Positions 1 through 9,623 of a stretch of DNA of 64,000 bases are shown here, piece by piece (positions within the stretch are counted from its first letter, which is position 1; each line of letters starts with the position of its first letter). Made by a program: the position numbers and the translations under genes. Source of the DNA: Kutzneria viridogrisea (lineage in GTDB: Bacteria; Actinomycetota; Actinomycetes; Mycobacteriales; Pseudonocardiaceae); NCBI GenBank assembly GCA_014138725.1, contig JACJID010000003.1, forward strand, positions 806,001 to 870,000, read 5' to 3'. A model generated the notes under the pieces. It had not been told where the DNA came from. It saw only the letters and a list, made by a program, of their open reading frames with translations, and searched no databases.

Positions 1-227
1 TCCTTGCTGATGATGGCATCGGGAGGAGTCGATACGGCCGGAACCGTCACCAGGTGCTCCTCCTCGGAGAGGCGCTGCGCCGGGGCGTAGTCCGGGACGT
101 ACCGCATCAGGAAGTACACGGTGCCCAGCAACGCGATGCCGCAGGCCAGCACCAGGCCGCCGTAGAGCAGGGTGAGCCGCAGCCGAATGGACAACCGGCT
201 CCGTCGTGGCGTGGCGTGGACGCTCAC
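1..227 (-). CDS. Sensor histidine kinase, N-terminal part (cut by window edge)
   Basis: This is the first 75 codons of a gene that runs off the left edge. It starts at a GTG that overlaps the stop codon of the upstream response regulator by four bases (GTGA at 227-224), so the two are translationally coupled. The visible protein has a basic N-terminus, one membrane segment (LTLLYGGLVLACGIALLGTV, about residues 18-37) and then an extracytoplasmic stretch. That is the usual start of a membrane sensor kinase of the kind paired with OmpR-type regulators. The kinase domains lie outside the window, so the assignment rests on position and the transmembrane start, not on catalytic motifs. Confidence 0.75.
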   Translation of the reverse strand, partial: MSVHATPRRSRLSIRLRLTLLYGGLVLACGIALLGTVYFLMRYVPDYAPAQRLSEEEHLVTVPAVSTPPDAIISK

Positions 228-889
228 GGGGTGGCGGCGAGGTAGTAGCCGATCCCGGTGGCGGTGTGCAGGATCGGCGGATCACCGAGTTTGCGCCGTA
301 GCGTGGACACGGTGATGCGGACCGCGTTGGTGAACGGATCGGCGTGGGCGTCCCAAGCCTTCTCCAGCAACTGTTCGGCGCTCAACACCGCCCCGTCCGC
401 GCGCAGGAGCAGTTCCAGGACGGCGAACTCCTTGCGGGTCAGGCGCAGGGTGCGGTCGCCCCGGCGGGCGTCGCGACGCGCGGGGTCCAGCCAGAGGTCG
501 GCGTAGGTCAGCACCGGCGGGTGCGCCGTGGTGGCGCGCCGCCGCAAGGCGTGCAGTCGGGCCACGAGTTCGGGAAAGTCGAACGGCTTGACCAGATAGT
601 CGTCGGCGCCGATGCGTAGTCCGTCGACCTTGTCGGCCAACCTGCCGGCCGCGGTCAGCATGAGAATCCGGCAATCCGGCCGCCTGGCCGCCGTCTGGCG
701 GCACACCTCGTCACCGTGGACACCGGGAAGATCGCGGTCCAGCACCAGCACGTCGTATTCGTTGACCGCCACGCTTTCCAGCGCGGTGGCTCCGTCGTGG
801 GCGAGGTCGACAGCCATGCCTTCCCGGCGAAGACCGGACTGCAATGCCTCGGCGAGGAATACCTCGTCCTCCACGACCAGCACGCGCAT
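224..889 (-). CDS. OmpR-family two-component response regulator
   Basis: A 221-residue DNA-binding response regulator. The receiver domain (about 1-115) has the acidic pair E7/D8, the phospho-acceptor D51 in VLVLDRDLPG, a Thr in MLTA and K101 in LVKPF. A winged-helix effector domain follows (about 125-218), with the typical TRKEFAVLELLL and TVSTLRRKLG segments. Length and domain order are standard for the family. It is transcribed first and the sensor kinase follows with a GTGA overlap. The nearest divergent gene encodes a small exported proline-rich protein, a possible target. An inverted repeat in the shared intergenic region (963-979) could be its binding site; that is inference. Confidence 0.95.
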   Translation of the reverse strand: MRVLVVEDEVFLAEALQSGLRREGMAVDLAHDGATALESVAVNEYDVLVLDRDLPGVHGDEVCRQTAARRPDCRILMLTAAGRLADKVDGLRIGADDYLVKPFDFPELVARLHALRRRATTAHPPVLTYADLWLDPARRDARRGDRTLRLTRKEFAVLELLLRADGAVLSAEQLLEKAWDAHADPFTNAVRITVSTLRRKLGDPPILHTATGIGYYLAATP

Positions 890-962
890 GTTGCCCCTCC
901 CCTACCTGTCACTGCCGTGCGCTCACCCGATATTGGCGCGAACCGCATCGTCCACTCGCGAA

Positions 963-979
963 CATATGGCCACCATATG
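963..979. promoter_or_regulatory. Inverted repeat, candidate operator between response regulator and exported protein
   Basis: A perfect 7-bp inverted repeat, CATATGG, with a 3-bp spacer (CATATGGCCACCATATG). It sits in the 187-bp divergent gap, about 75 bp upstream of the response-regulator start and 98 bp upstream of the proline-rich protein. It is AT-rich against a GC-rich background, which favours a functional site. The bound factor is unknown. Confidence 0.45.
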
Positions 980-1076
980 GAAATCACCAGACGCTGGCGA
1001 TAACACCGGTTCGGCTGGATGGAACGCGTCGCGGTCCGCCGGGGCGCGATCCACCTCCAACCGAAGGGAATCTCCC

Positions 1077-1394
1077 ATGTCCTTGTTCCTGCAACGCAGC
1101 GCCTTGGTCGTCGCGGGCCTGGCCGTCTTGCTTGGCACCGGCGGCTCCGCGTTCGCCAGCACCACGGACGCGCCTGCCGGCGGCGAACCGGCGACGCCGA
1201 TCTGCCAGCCGGCCAAGCCGCTGGAACCGGGCACGCCCTCCGTTCCGGCGAACCCGATCCAGGAGCAGCCGACCAAGCCAGTGCCGGTCGGCGCCCCCAG
1301 CGTGCCAGCGAACCCGATCCAGTGCCAGCCCGCCCAGCCGCTGAAGCCGGGTACCCCCTCCGTCCCGGCTAAGCCAGTCGGCCGGGGCAAGTAG
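1077..1394 (+). CDS. Small exported proline-repeat protein
   Basis: A 105-residue protein of unknown function. A Sec-type signal peptide covers about residues 1-27 (MSLFLQ, hydrophobic core ALVVAGLAVLLGTG, then SAFAS). The mature part is almost entirely three imperfect repeats built around 'KPLEPGTPSVPANPIQ'-like units. Two of the repeats carry a Cys (ICQP, IQCQP), so a single disulfide is possible. The ATG is chosen because GAAGGGA lies just upstream and the signal peptide begins exactly there. The proline-rich repeats suggest a cell-wall-spanning or surface protein. It stands divergent from a two-component system and is followed by its own terminator. I do not recognise a named family. Confidence 0.8.
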   Translation: MSLFLQRSALVVAGLAVLLGTGGSAFASTTDAPAGGEPATPICQPAKPLEPGTPSVPANPIQEQPTKPVPVGAPSVPANPIQCQPAQPLKPGTPSVPAKPVGRGK

Positions 1395-1417
1395 TCCCGC
1401 ACGCTTGACGAGCACCA

Positions 1418-1450
1418 GCGGGGACCGTCGGGCGTGCCAACGGTCCCCGC
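1418..1450 (+). terminator. Hairpin terminator after proline-repeat gene
   Basis: A perfect 11-bp stem (GCGGGGACCGT / ACGGTCCCCGC) with an 11-nt loop, 24 nt after the stop codon. There is no U-tract, as is common in actinobacteria. The rest of 1395-1654 shows no gene. Confidence 0.6.
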
Positions 1451-1654
1451 GCTACGTTGAGGTCGCCTCGCGAAGCGGATCGCCTGTCATGTCCACGTCT
1501 GCGTCGGTGGTTCACTGTCGCCGCAAGGACTTCACCGTATCGTTGTCGACTTTCGCGCTGCGGTCGACCACGCGTTCGACGTTCTGAGGTCCCGCGATCT
1601 CCAGAAGCACTCCTCGCGGCAGCTGAGTGCGTGTGCCCCCCTTTGTCCCGAGCC

Positions 1655-2848
1655 TCACCGAGCCGGGGCATCGGGGGTGGCGAAGGTGGGGAGTTGGAGT
1701 GCGGAGTGGGCCGGGCGGCCGGTGTCAGCGGGCAGCGAGGTGGAGTTGCGGAGGGCGGCGTTGCGTTCGGCCAGGGCTTCGGCCGTGCTGGGGAAGAGGC
1801 TGGCGTTGCCCTCGGTGACCAGGGCCTGGTTCAACTCGACGAACGGTCGGGTGGCCTGTTCGTAGGCGGTGAACGCCGTGGTGTGGTCGGGGCTGGTGGC
1901 CAGTTCGCCGGCGAGCATGTAGGCGCCGACCAGGGCGATGCTGGTGCCCTGGCCGGTGAGAAACGACGGGGCGTAGGCGGCGTCGCCGACGAGGGCGACG
2001 CGGCCGGATGACCAGCGGGGCAGGTGGATCTGGCTCACGACGTCGAAGAAGAGGTCGTCGGCGGCGCGCATGGCGGTGACCATGCGGGGGATCTCCCAGC
2101 CGTCCTCGGCGAAGACCTCGGCGACCAGGTCGCGTTGGGCGGCCGGGTCGCGGAAGGCGTCGAACGGGGGTTCGGGGCGGGCGAAGTTGAGGAAGCCGTG
2201 GAGGTTCTCACTCTCGCCCACGGCGTAGAGGACGGCAGCGCGGCCCGGGGTGTTCCGGATGACGCCCTCGTGGGACAGGCCGAAGTCGTTGCGCATGGTG
2301 AAGCCGGCGAAGCAGTAGCCGAGGTAGCGGTGGAACTGTTCCTCGGGGCCGAAGACGAGGGCTCGGACGCCGGAGTGCAGGCCGTCGGCACCGATGACGA
2401 GGTCGAACGTGCGGTGGGTGCCGCCGCGGAAGGTCACGTCGACGCCGTCGGCGTGCTCGTCGAGGGCGGTGATGGTGTCGTTGAAGAGGAATTCGACGTC
2501 CTCGCGGACGGTGGCGTAGAGGGCCTGTGCGAGGTCGCCGCGGCGCACCTCCAGGTCGCGGCCCTCGACGCCGCCAGCGAGGGCGTCCGGGCGGATCGAG
2601 GTGATCGGGCTGCCGTCGGGGTGGAGGAAGGTGATCTGGCGGGTGTCGACGTGGGCGGCCCGCAGGTCCGGCAGCAGGCCCATCCGCTCGACCACGTCCA
2701 GTGCCGTGCCGCGGATGTCGATGGGGTAACCGCCGCCGCGCAGGGTGTTCGCCTTCTCCACGACCGTGACGTCGAAGCCGTAGCGGCGCAGCCAGTAGGC
2801 CAGCGCGGGGCCGGCGATGCTGGCGCCGGAGATCAGGACCGTGCTCAT
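1655..2848 (-). CDS. FAD-dependent aromatic monooxygenase (PHBH/TetX fold)
   Basis: A flavoprotein hydroxylase of about 397 residues. The N-terminal dinucleotide motif is LISGASIAGPALAYWLRRYG, the mid-domain 'DLVIGADGLHSGVR' is the DG fingerprint, and 'RVALVGDAAYAPS' is the GD motif that contacts FAD ribityl. This is the class A group that contains TetX-like and rifampicin-type monooxygenases; the substrate cannot be read from sequence. The ATG at 2848 is preferred over the GTG six bases upstream because GAGGGG lies five bases before it. It is divergently transcribed from a MarR repressor across two matching operators, so it is probably induced by its own substrate, a detoxification arrangement. 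Confidence 0.9.
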   Translation of the reverse strand: MSTVLISGASIAGPALAYWLRRYGFDVTVVEKANTLRGGGYPIDIRGTALDVVERMGLLPDLRAAHVDTRQITFLHPDGSPITSIRPDALAGGVEGRDLEVRRGDLAQALYATVREDVEFLFNDTITALDEHADGVDVTFRGGTHRTFDLVIGADGLHSGVRALVFGPEEQFHRYLGYCFAGFTMRNDFGLSHEGVIRNTPGRAAVLYAVGESENLHGFLNFARPEPPFDAFRDPAAQRDLVAEVFAEDGWEIPRMVTAMRAADDLFFDVVSQIHLPRWSSGRVALVGDAAYAPSFLTGQGTSIALVGAYMLAGELATSPDHTTAFTAYEQATRPFVELNQALVTEGNASLFPSTAEALAERNAALRNSTSLPADTGRPAHSALQLPTFATPDAPAR

Positions 2849-2883
2849 GTCCACCCCTCAGGATCGGTAGCCACCAGATCGGA

Positions 2884-2898
2884 TAGCTAACTTAGGTA
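2884..2898. promoter_or_regulatory. MarR operator O1 (monooxygenase side)
   Basis: TAGCTAACTTAGGTA is a 7-1-7 palindrome with one mismatch, 36 bp upstream of the monooxygenase start. It has the same sequence class as the perfect palindrome at 2953-2967, with centres 69 bp apart. That fits autoregulation plus repression of the neighbour by the MarR protein encoded at 2981. Confidence 0.65.
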
Positions 2899-2952
2899 TG
2901 CTTCTTCAGGCCGCAACGGTCGCTACCGTTACGGGCATCAGTACCAACTGTA

Positions 2953-2967
2953 TACCTAAGTTAGGTA
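2953..2967. promoter_or_regulatory. MarR operator O2 (regulator side)
   Basis: TACCTAAGTTAGGTA is a perfect 7-bp inverted repeat with a single central G, 13 bp upstream of the marR start. It is the stronger of the two sites and would overlap the marR promoter or 5' end. Confidence 0.7.
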
Positions 2968-2980
2968 AGTAAGAGGTGTG

Positions 2981-3469
2981 ATGAGCGACAAGGACGACGG
3001 CCGGCTCGACCCGTCGGCGGTGCTGCCACGCCTGATGCAGCTGGGCGCCGTGCTCAACCGCAGCCAGTTGATGGAGCGGGCCATGGACCGGGTCGGTATC
3101 CCGCTGGACCGGCCGGCGGTGACAGTGCTCGTCACGCTGCGAATGGCCGGCCAACCCCTGCGCGTCGGGGAGATCGCCACCCGGATGCAGGTCGTCGGGC
3201 CGCACGTCACGCGGCACCTGCACGAACTTGAGCGGCGCGGACTGGTGCGCCGGGCCACCGACCCGCACGACCAGCGCGCCCGCCTGATCGAACTGACGCC
3301 GGAGGGCGGCGCGGCGGCCAGCCGCTACCTGGAGACGGTGCTGGGCTGGTTCACCGACGCGGTGGCCGACTGGTCCGACGAGGACCGCCAGACCTTCGGC
3401 CGCCTGCTCACCCGGCTCGTCGACGACCTGACCGCCCGCCTCGCCGACCTCGACGACCACACGACATGA
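2981..3469 (+). CDS. MarR-family transcriptional regulator
   Basis: A 162-residue winged-helix repressor. The core shows RVGEIATRMQVVGPHVTRHL (recognition region) followed by the wing 'RRGLVRRATDPHDQRARLIELTPEG', whose DPxDxR pattern is diagnostic of MarR proteins. Flanking helices provide dimerisation. The ATG at 2981 is taken as the start; a GTG at 2978 is also in frame but lies too close to the AAGAGG at 2971-2976. It is divergent from the flavin monooxygenase with two palindromic operators between them, so it most likely represses that gene and itself until a small aromatic ligand binds. Confidence 0.92.
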   Translation: MSDKDDGRLDPSAVLPRLMQLGAVLNRSQLMERAMDRVGIPLDRPAVTVLVTLRMAGQPLRVGEIATRMQVVGPHVTRHLHELERRGLVRRATDPHDQRARLIELTPEGGAAASRYLETVLGWFTDAVADWSDEDRQTFGRLLTRLVDDLTARLADLDDHTT

Positions 3470-3811
3470 CCGCCAGGCGCCGGAGTAGCGCGCTCATCGG
3501 CTACTTGTTGAATGGCCGCACGACCGATGCCCGGCCAGGCTTGGTCGAGGAGCCGCAACACGGTGGCGCTGGTCCGCGGGTTGCGGCGTTCGTTGCTCTC
3601 GTTGAGGAATCGAAGGCGGACGGCTTCGGCCTGATCCCACGCCTTCGGTCCAGCCGGGACACCCCGTCTGACCTGGTGGGCCTCATCGAGGCACATGCGC
3701 ACCACGCTCCGCCGGGCGCAGCCCGACACCAGGGGCACGGGGGTCGCCCCCCAGAAGAAACGACGGCCGACAAGGTTCGCGCGTTCCGCGAACACACCTC
3801 GGCCGAGGCCG
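3470..3811. other. Gene-free stretch beside tRNA, possible gene remnant
   Basis: No intact gene is visible. One minus-strand frame across about 3490-3690 reads like genuine protein ('AVRLRFLNESNERRNP', then 'VLRLLDQAWPGIGRAAIQQ') but has no plausible start and its frame runs on into the MarR gene. It may be the relic of a gene lost next to the tRNA, a common integration site. I saw no duplicate of the tRNA 3' end that would mark an attachment site. Confidence 0.3.
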
Positions 3812-3883
3812 TGGACGCAGCAGGGTTCGAACCTGCGACCCTCCGCTTGTAAGGCGGATGCTCTCCCGCTGAGCTATGCGTCC
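3812..3883 (-). tRNA. tRNA-Val (anticodon UAC)
   Basis: A complete 72-nt cloverleaf read on the minus strand. It has acceptor GGACGCA/TGCGTCC, D-arm GCTC-AGCGGGA-GAGC, anticodon stem TCCGC/GCGGA with loop CTTACAA (anticodon TAC), a five-base variable loop and T-arm GCAGG-TTCGAAC-CCTGC. The discriminator is A and CCA is not encoded, as usual in actinobacteria. It decodes GUA, a rare codon in this genome. Confidence 0.95.
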
Positions 3884-3884
3884 G

Positions 3885-3916
3885 CTGTGCCGGACCGGCC
3901 TCGCGGTCCGGCACAG
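3885..3916 (-). terminator. Hairpin between ahpE and tRNA-Val
   Basis: A perfect 13-bp stem (CTGTGCCGGACCG and its complement) with loop GCCTCG. It lies directly after the ahpE stop and two bases before the tRNA 5' end on the same strand, so it should stop ahpE transcription before the tRNA. Confidence 0.6.
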
Positions 3917-3922
3917 ATGGTC

Positions 3923-4381
3923 TCACAGCGCCTTGAGCGCGCGCTTCCACTGGTCCTGGTCGCGGGCCTCGCCGGGGGCGTTGCACTCGGCGAACTTGAT
4001 CAGGCCCTGCTTGTCGATCAGGAAGGTGCCGCGGTTGGCCATGCCCGCGGCCTCGTTGAACACGCCGTAGGCCTGGGCGACGGCACCGTGCGGCCAGAAG
4101 TCGGACAGCAGCGGGAAGGTGTAGCCCTGCTGCTCAGCCCAGGACTTGAGGCTGAACGGGGTGTCCACCGACACGCCGATGACCTGCACGTCGTCGTTCT
4201 GGAACTCGGCGAGTTCGTCCCGGACCTGGCAGAGCTCGCCCTGGCAGATCCCGCTGAAGGCGAACGGGTAGAACACCAGCAGGACGTTCTTCTGCCCACG
4301 GAACGAGGACAGGCTCACGTCCTGCCGGTTGGCGTCCTTGAGCGTGAAGCCAGGGGCCTCGGAACCGACTTCGAGCGCCAT
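3923..4381 (-). CDS. ahpE: AhpE-type peroxiredoxin
   Basis: A 152-residue thiol peroxidase that reduces hydroperoxides in the cytosol. Residues 40-53 read 'FAFSGICQGELCQV', with the peroxidatic Cys at position 46. The downstream blocks LLSDFWPHGAVAQAYGVFNE and 'NRGTFLIDKQG' match mycobacterial AhpE almost word for word. Start: the ATG at 4381 lies nine bases after GGAGG; a GTG three codons upstream overlaps that ribosome site. Odd point: position 51 is Cys where Mycobacterium tuberculosis AhpE, recalled from memory, has Asp (GELD), so this member has a second thiol five residues from the catalytic one. The order ahpE-DUF3052-aceE is conserved in mycobacteria (Rv2238c onward). Confidence 0.93.
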   Translation of the reverse strand: MALEVGSEAPGFTLKDANRQDVSLSSFRGQKNVLLVFYPFAFSGICQGELCQVRDELAEFQNDDVQVIGVSVDTPFSLKSWAEQQGYTFPLLSDFWPHGAVAQAYGVFNEAAGMANRGTFLIDKQGLIKFAECNAPGEARDQDQWKRALKAL

Positions 4382-4454
4382 GCTGCGCACCCTCCCGGTG
4401 GATTTCAGCTGCGTTGGGGTTACCCGTCCAGCCTAGGCCACCGGAAGGAAGCAC

Positions 4455-4886
4455 TCAGCGCTTGGCCTTGGCCGACTTCGGCGACACGAGCTTGATCCCG
4501 GCCCAGTCCTCACCAACGCTGGTGTTGAGGGTCTGCGCCAGCCCCGCGGTGGGCACGGCCTCCGCGATGTCACTGGGTTCGACGTACCCAGGCCGCCCCG
4601 TCTTCGGGGTCAGCACCCAGATCACACCGTCCTCGGCCAACGGGCCGGTGACGTCCATCAGGGTGTCGACCAGGTCTCCGTCGCTCTCCCGCCACCACAG
4701 CAGAACGACGTCGACGACGTCGTCGGCCTCCTCGTCGAGCAGGTCGCTGCCGATCCGCTCCTCGATCGCGGCGCGGACGTCGTCATCGACGTCCTCGTCC
4801 CAACCGATCTCCTGGACCACCATCTCCGGCTCGATCCCGAGCCTGTCGGCGACGCCGACCTTGCCAGCGTCTCCCGCGGCCACCAC
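4455..4886 (-). CDS. DUF3052 family conserved actinobacterial protein
   Basis: About 143 residues, acidic, cytoplasmic, function unknown. It has the family signature 'RLGIEPEMVVQEIGWDEDVDDD', quoted here only up to its first part (RLGIEPEMVVQEIGWDED), and a C-terminal half 'EDGVIWVLTPKTGRPGYVEP' followed by 'DIAEAVPTAGLAQT'. DUF3052 proteins occur beside aceE across actinobacteria, which matches this position. Start: GTG at 4886 is preferred because GGAGGA sits ten bases upstream; GTG at 4895 would leave no spacing. The C-terminus ends in a short lysine-rich tail (SPKSAKAKR). Confidence 0.85.
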   Translation of the reverse strand: MVAAGDAGKVGVADRLGIEPEMVVQEIGWDEDVDDDVRAAIEERIGSDLLDEEADDVVDVVLLWWRESDGDLVDTLMDVTGPLAEDGVIWVLTPKTGRPGYVEPSDIAEAVPTAGLAQTLNTSVGEDWAGIKLVSPKSAKAKR

Positions 4887-5213
4887 GGCTTCCACTCCTC
4901 CAAGCTATGCCAGCAGCGGCGGTTGTCCCCAGCCTCGCCGGGCAACCCGCCGCTGTCTGTGCCTTTACCGGTCGCCGGTTAGCGAACACTGCCTGACCAC
5001 CCTCGCGCAACCACCCACACCGAGACACCCCCCAACTGCTACCCCGCCGCAACACCCGTCTGGGGCATGAGGCAGGCTCTGCATACCTCCTATACGCGCG
5101 CGCGAGGGCACAAAAATCGGCTACTGGCCAGTAGCGCAGATCGGGTCACGCCTCAAGTCGCCGGATGGGGGAGGATGGACCCGGACTCAGACAGAACCAG
5201 GCGAGGAGAACCC
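4887..5213. promoter_or_regulatory. aceE / DUF3052 divergent regulatory region with 16-bp palindrome at 5120-5135
   Basis: About 320 bp without a gene. It contains the perfect palindrome GCTACTGGCCAGTAGC (5120-5135), preceded by an A5 run at 5112-5116, roughly 80 bp upstream of the aceE start. This is a plausible operator for a dimeric regulator of pyruvate dehydrogenase. The aceE frame stays open upstream to 5067, but that extension ([10 protein letters not shown]...) lacks a ribosome site and family similarity, so it is treated as non-coding. Confidence 0.45.
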
Positions 5214-7991
<2,778 letters not shown>

Positions 7992-8008
7992 GCCTGACCC
8001 GAGCTGAC

Positions 8009-8043
8009 AACGGCGTCACCCGCCTGGTGCGGGTGGCGCCGTT
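8009..8043 (+). terminator. aceE terminator
   Basis: A 15-bp stem (AACGGCGTCACCCGC and its complement with one G-T pair) with loop CTGGT, ending in GTTTCT. It starts 18 nt after the aceE stop and stops just before the deacetylase start. Confidence 0.75.
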
Positions 8044-8057
8044 TCTGCTAGCCAGGT

Positions 8058-8927
8058 GTGGTGACACAGCCTTGGGAGTGGGACGAGCCGACCTGGCGCG
8101 GGCACGTGCAGCGGGTGCGGGCGGGACGCAGCCTCAAGCCGGAGAGCTGGCCGGGCGGGGCGCGGGTGGCCGTGGCCCTGTCCTTCGACGCCGACCAGGA
8201 GACGATCCCGCTGCGCGACGCCGACCTGAGCCCGTGCCGGCTGTCCCAGGGCGAGTACGGCAGCCGGACCGCGGTGCCGCGCGTGCTGCGGCTGCTGGCC
8301 GAGCACGGCATCCCGGCGACCTTCTTCGTGCCCGCGGTGTCCGGCCTGCTGCACCCCGAGGACCTGCGGCTCTTCGTGGACGCCGGGCACGAGGTGGCGC
8401 TGCACGGCTGGATCCACGAGCGCAACACCGACCTGCCGCCCGGGGTGGAGCGGGAGCTGGCCCTGCGCAGCGCGGACACCCTGGAGCGGCTCACCGGCCG
8501 CCGCCCGGTGGGGCTGCGTACCCCGTCCTGGGACTTCAGCGCGGACACGCTGTCGATCGTGCGCGAACTGGGCCTGGCCTACGACTCCTCGCTGATGGCC
8601 GACGACGAGCCGTACGAGCTGCTCGCCGACGGGCAGCCGACCGGGGTGGTGGAGATCCCGGTGGAGTGGATCCGCGACGACGCGCCGTTCTTCCCGCGCG
8701 ACCCGACCAGGCCGAACCTGGCGCCGCGGGACGTGCTGCGGCTGTGGTGCGACGAGTTCGACGGGGCGCACGCCGAGGGCGGCCTGTTCCAGCTCACGAT
8801 GCACCCGCACGTGATCGGCCACCGCGGGCGGCTGGTGGCGCTGCGCGAGCTGATCGGGCACGTGCTGGGCCACCAGGACGTGTGGTGGGCCACCCACGCC
8901 GAGGTGGCCGCCTGGGTCAGCCGCTGA
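8058..8927 (+). CDS. Polysaccharide deacetylase family protein (CE4 fold)
   Basis: A 289-residue NodB-like metal-dependent amidase. Motif 1 is 'ALSFDADQET' (catalytic and metal Asp), motif 2 is 'HEVALHGWIHERN' (metal His pair), motif 3 is around 'GLRTPSWDFS' and motif 5 is 'LFQLTMHPHVIG'. There is no signal peptide. The layout, with an FDAD motif and a C-terminal TMHPH, resembles the cytosolic branch that acts on small amides (imidase/allantoinase-like) more than cell-wall chitin deacetylases. The substrate is therefore open. The start is a GTG pair at 8058/8061. Its stop overlaps that of the convergent pnuC by 11 bases. Confidence 0.85.
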   Translation: MVTQPWEWDEPTWRGHVQRVRAGRSLKPESWPGGARVAVALSFDADQETIPLRDADLSPCRLSQGEYGSRTAVPRVLRLLAEHGIPATFFVPAVSGLLHPEDLRLFVDAGHEVALHGWIHERNTDLPPGVERELALRSADTLERLTGRRPVGLRTPSWDFSADTLSIVRELGLAYDSSLMADDEPYELLADGQPTGVVEIPVEWIRDDAPFFPRDPTRPNLAPRDVLRLWCDEFDGAHAEGGLFQLTMHPHVIGHRGRLVALRELIGHVLGHQDVWWATHAEVAAWVSR

Positions 8928-9552
8928 CCTGGGCCGGTTCGCGGGCGCTGATGCTGCGCGCGGTCCTGGCCCAGTCCAGCCAGCCCTTGACCACCAGCCC
9001 GGCGAACACGATGTAGACCGCGGCGCTGAAGTACAGGCCCGAGGCCAGTTGCAGCGGCACGCCCACGGCGTCCACGAGCAGCCAGATCAGCCAGAACTCG
9101 ACCAGACGCAGGCCCTGGGCGGCGTAGGCCACGGCGGTGCCGATGAAGATCGCCGCGTCGGGCCAGGGCGCCCAGGAGGCGTTGAACTGCTGCAACAGCA
9201 GGGCCATGCCGACCGTGCCGATGACCAGGGCGGCGAGGATGCCCAGCAGCTCGGGCCGGGTGGAGCGGCGCACCTCGATGCCGAACACCGGGTCCCGCCG
9301 CCGGGTCCAGGCCCACCAGCCGTAGCAGGAGATCCCGAACACGATGACCTGCCGGATCGCCAGGCCGCCCAGGTGCGCCGAGGAGTAGACGGAGAACAGC
9401 AGCACCGCCGCGAGCAGCTGCACGGGCCAGGTCCACAGCGTTCGCCGTTGGGCCAGGAAGACCACGGCGACCGCGCCGATCTGGCCGATCAGCTCGGCGA
9501 AGGAGATCCGCTCCCCGAGCAGTAGCAAGCCGTTTTCCAACAACCAGTTCAC
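8917..9552 (-). CDS. pnuC: PnuC-family nicotinamide riboside transporter
   Basis: A 211-residue membrane protein with about seven hydrophobic segments, importing NAD precursor vitamins by facilitated diffusion. The recognisable PnuC features are 'GQIGAVAVVFLAQRRTLWTW', 'IRQVIVFGISCYGWWAWTRR' and the substrate-site tryptophan block 'LVEFWLIWLLVDAVGVPL'. The start is GTG at 9552 with GAAGGGG six bases before it. A strong hairpin (9566-9597) lies directly upstream of the ribosome site and could control translation or end the upstream gene. Confidence 0.9.
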   Translation of the reverse strand: MNWLLENGLLLLGERISFAELIGQIGAVAVVFLAQRRTLWTWPVQLLAAVLLFSVYSSAHLGGLAIRQVIVFGISCYGWWAWTRRRDPVFGIEVRRSTRPELLGILAALVIGTVGMALLLQQFNASWAPWPDAAIFIGTAVAYAAQGLRLVEFWLIWLLVDAVGVPLQLASGLYFSAAVYIVFAGLVVKGWLDWARTARSISAREPAQVSG

Positions 9553-9565
9553 GCCCTACCCCTTC

Positions 9566-9597
9566 CCACCCAGGGTTTCAACATAGGCCCTGGGTGG
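9566..9597 (-). promoter_or_regulatory. 10-bp hairpin immediately upstream of pnuC ribosome site
   Basis: A perfect inverted repeat CCACCCAGGG / CCCTGGGTGG with a 12-nt loop, 13 bases before the pnuC start and 26 bases after the stop of the upstream channel gene. It could be the upstream gene's terminator or a pnuC leader element; the sequence alone does not decide. Confidence 0.5.
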
Positions 9598-9623
9598 TCC
9601 TATTCCTCGGGGTTTGTGGCGGA

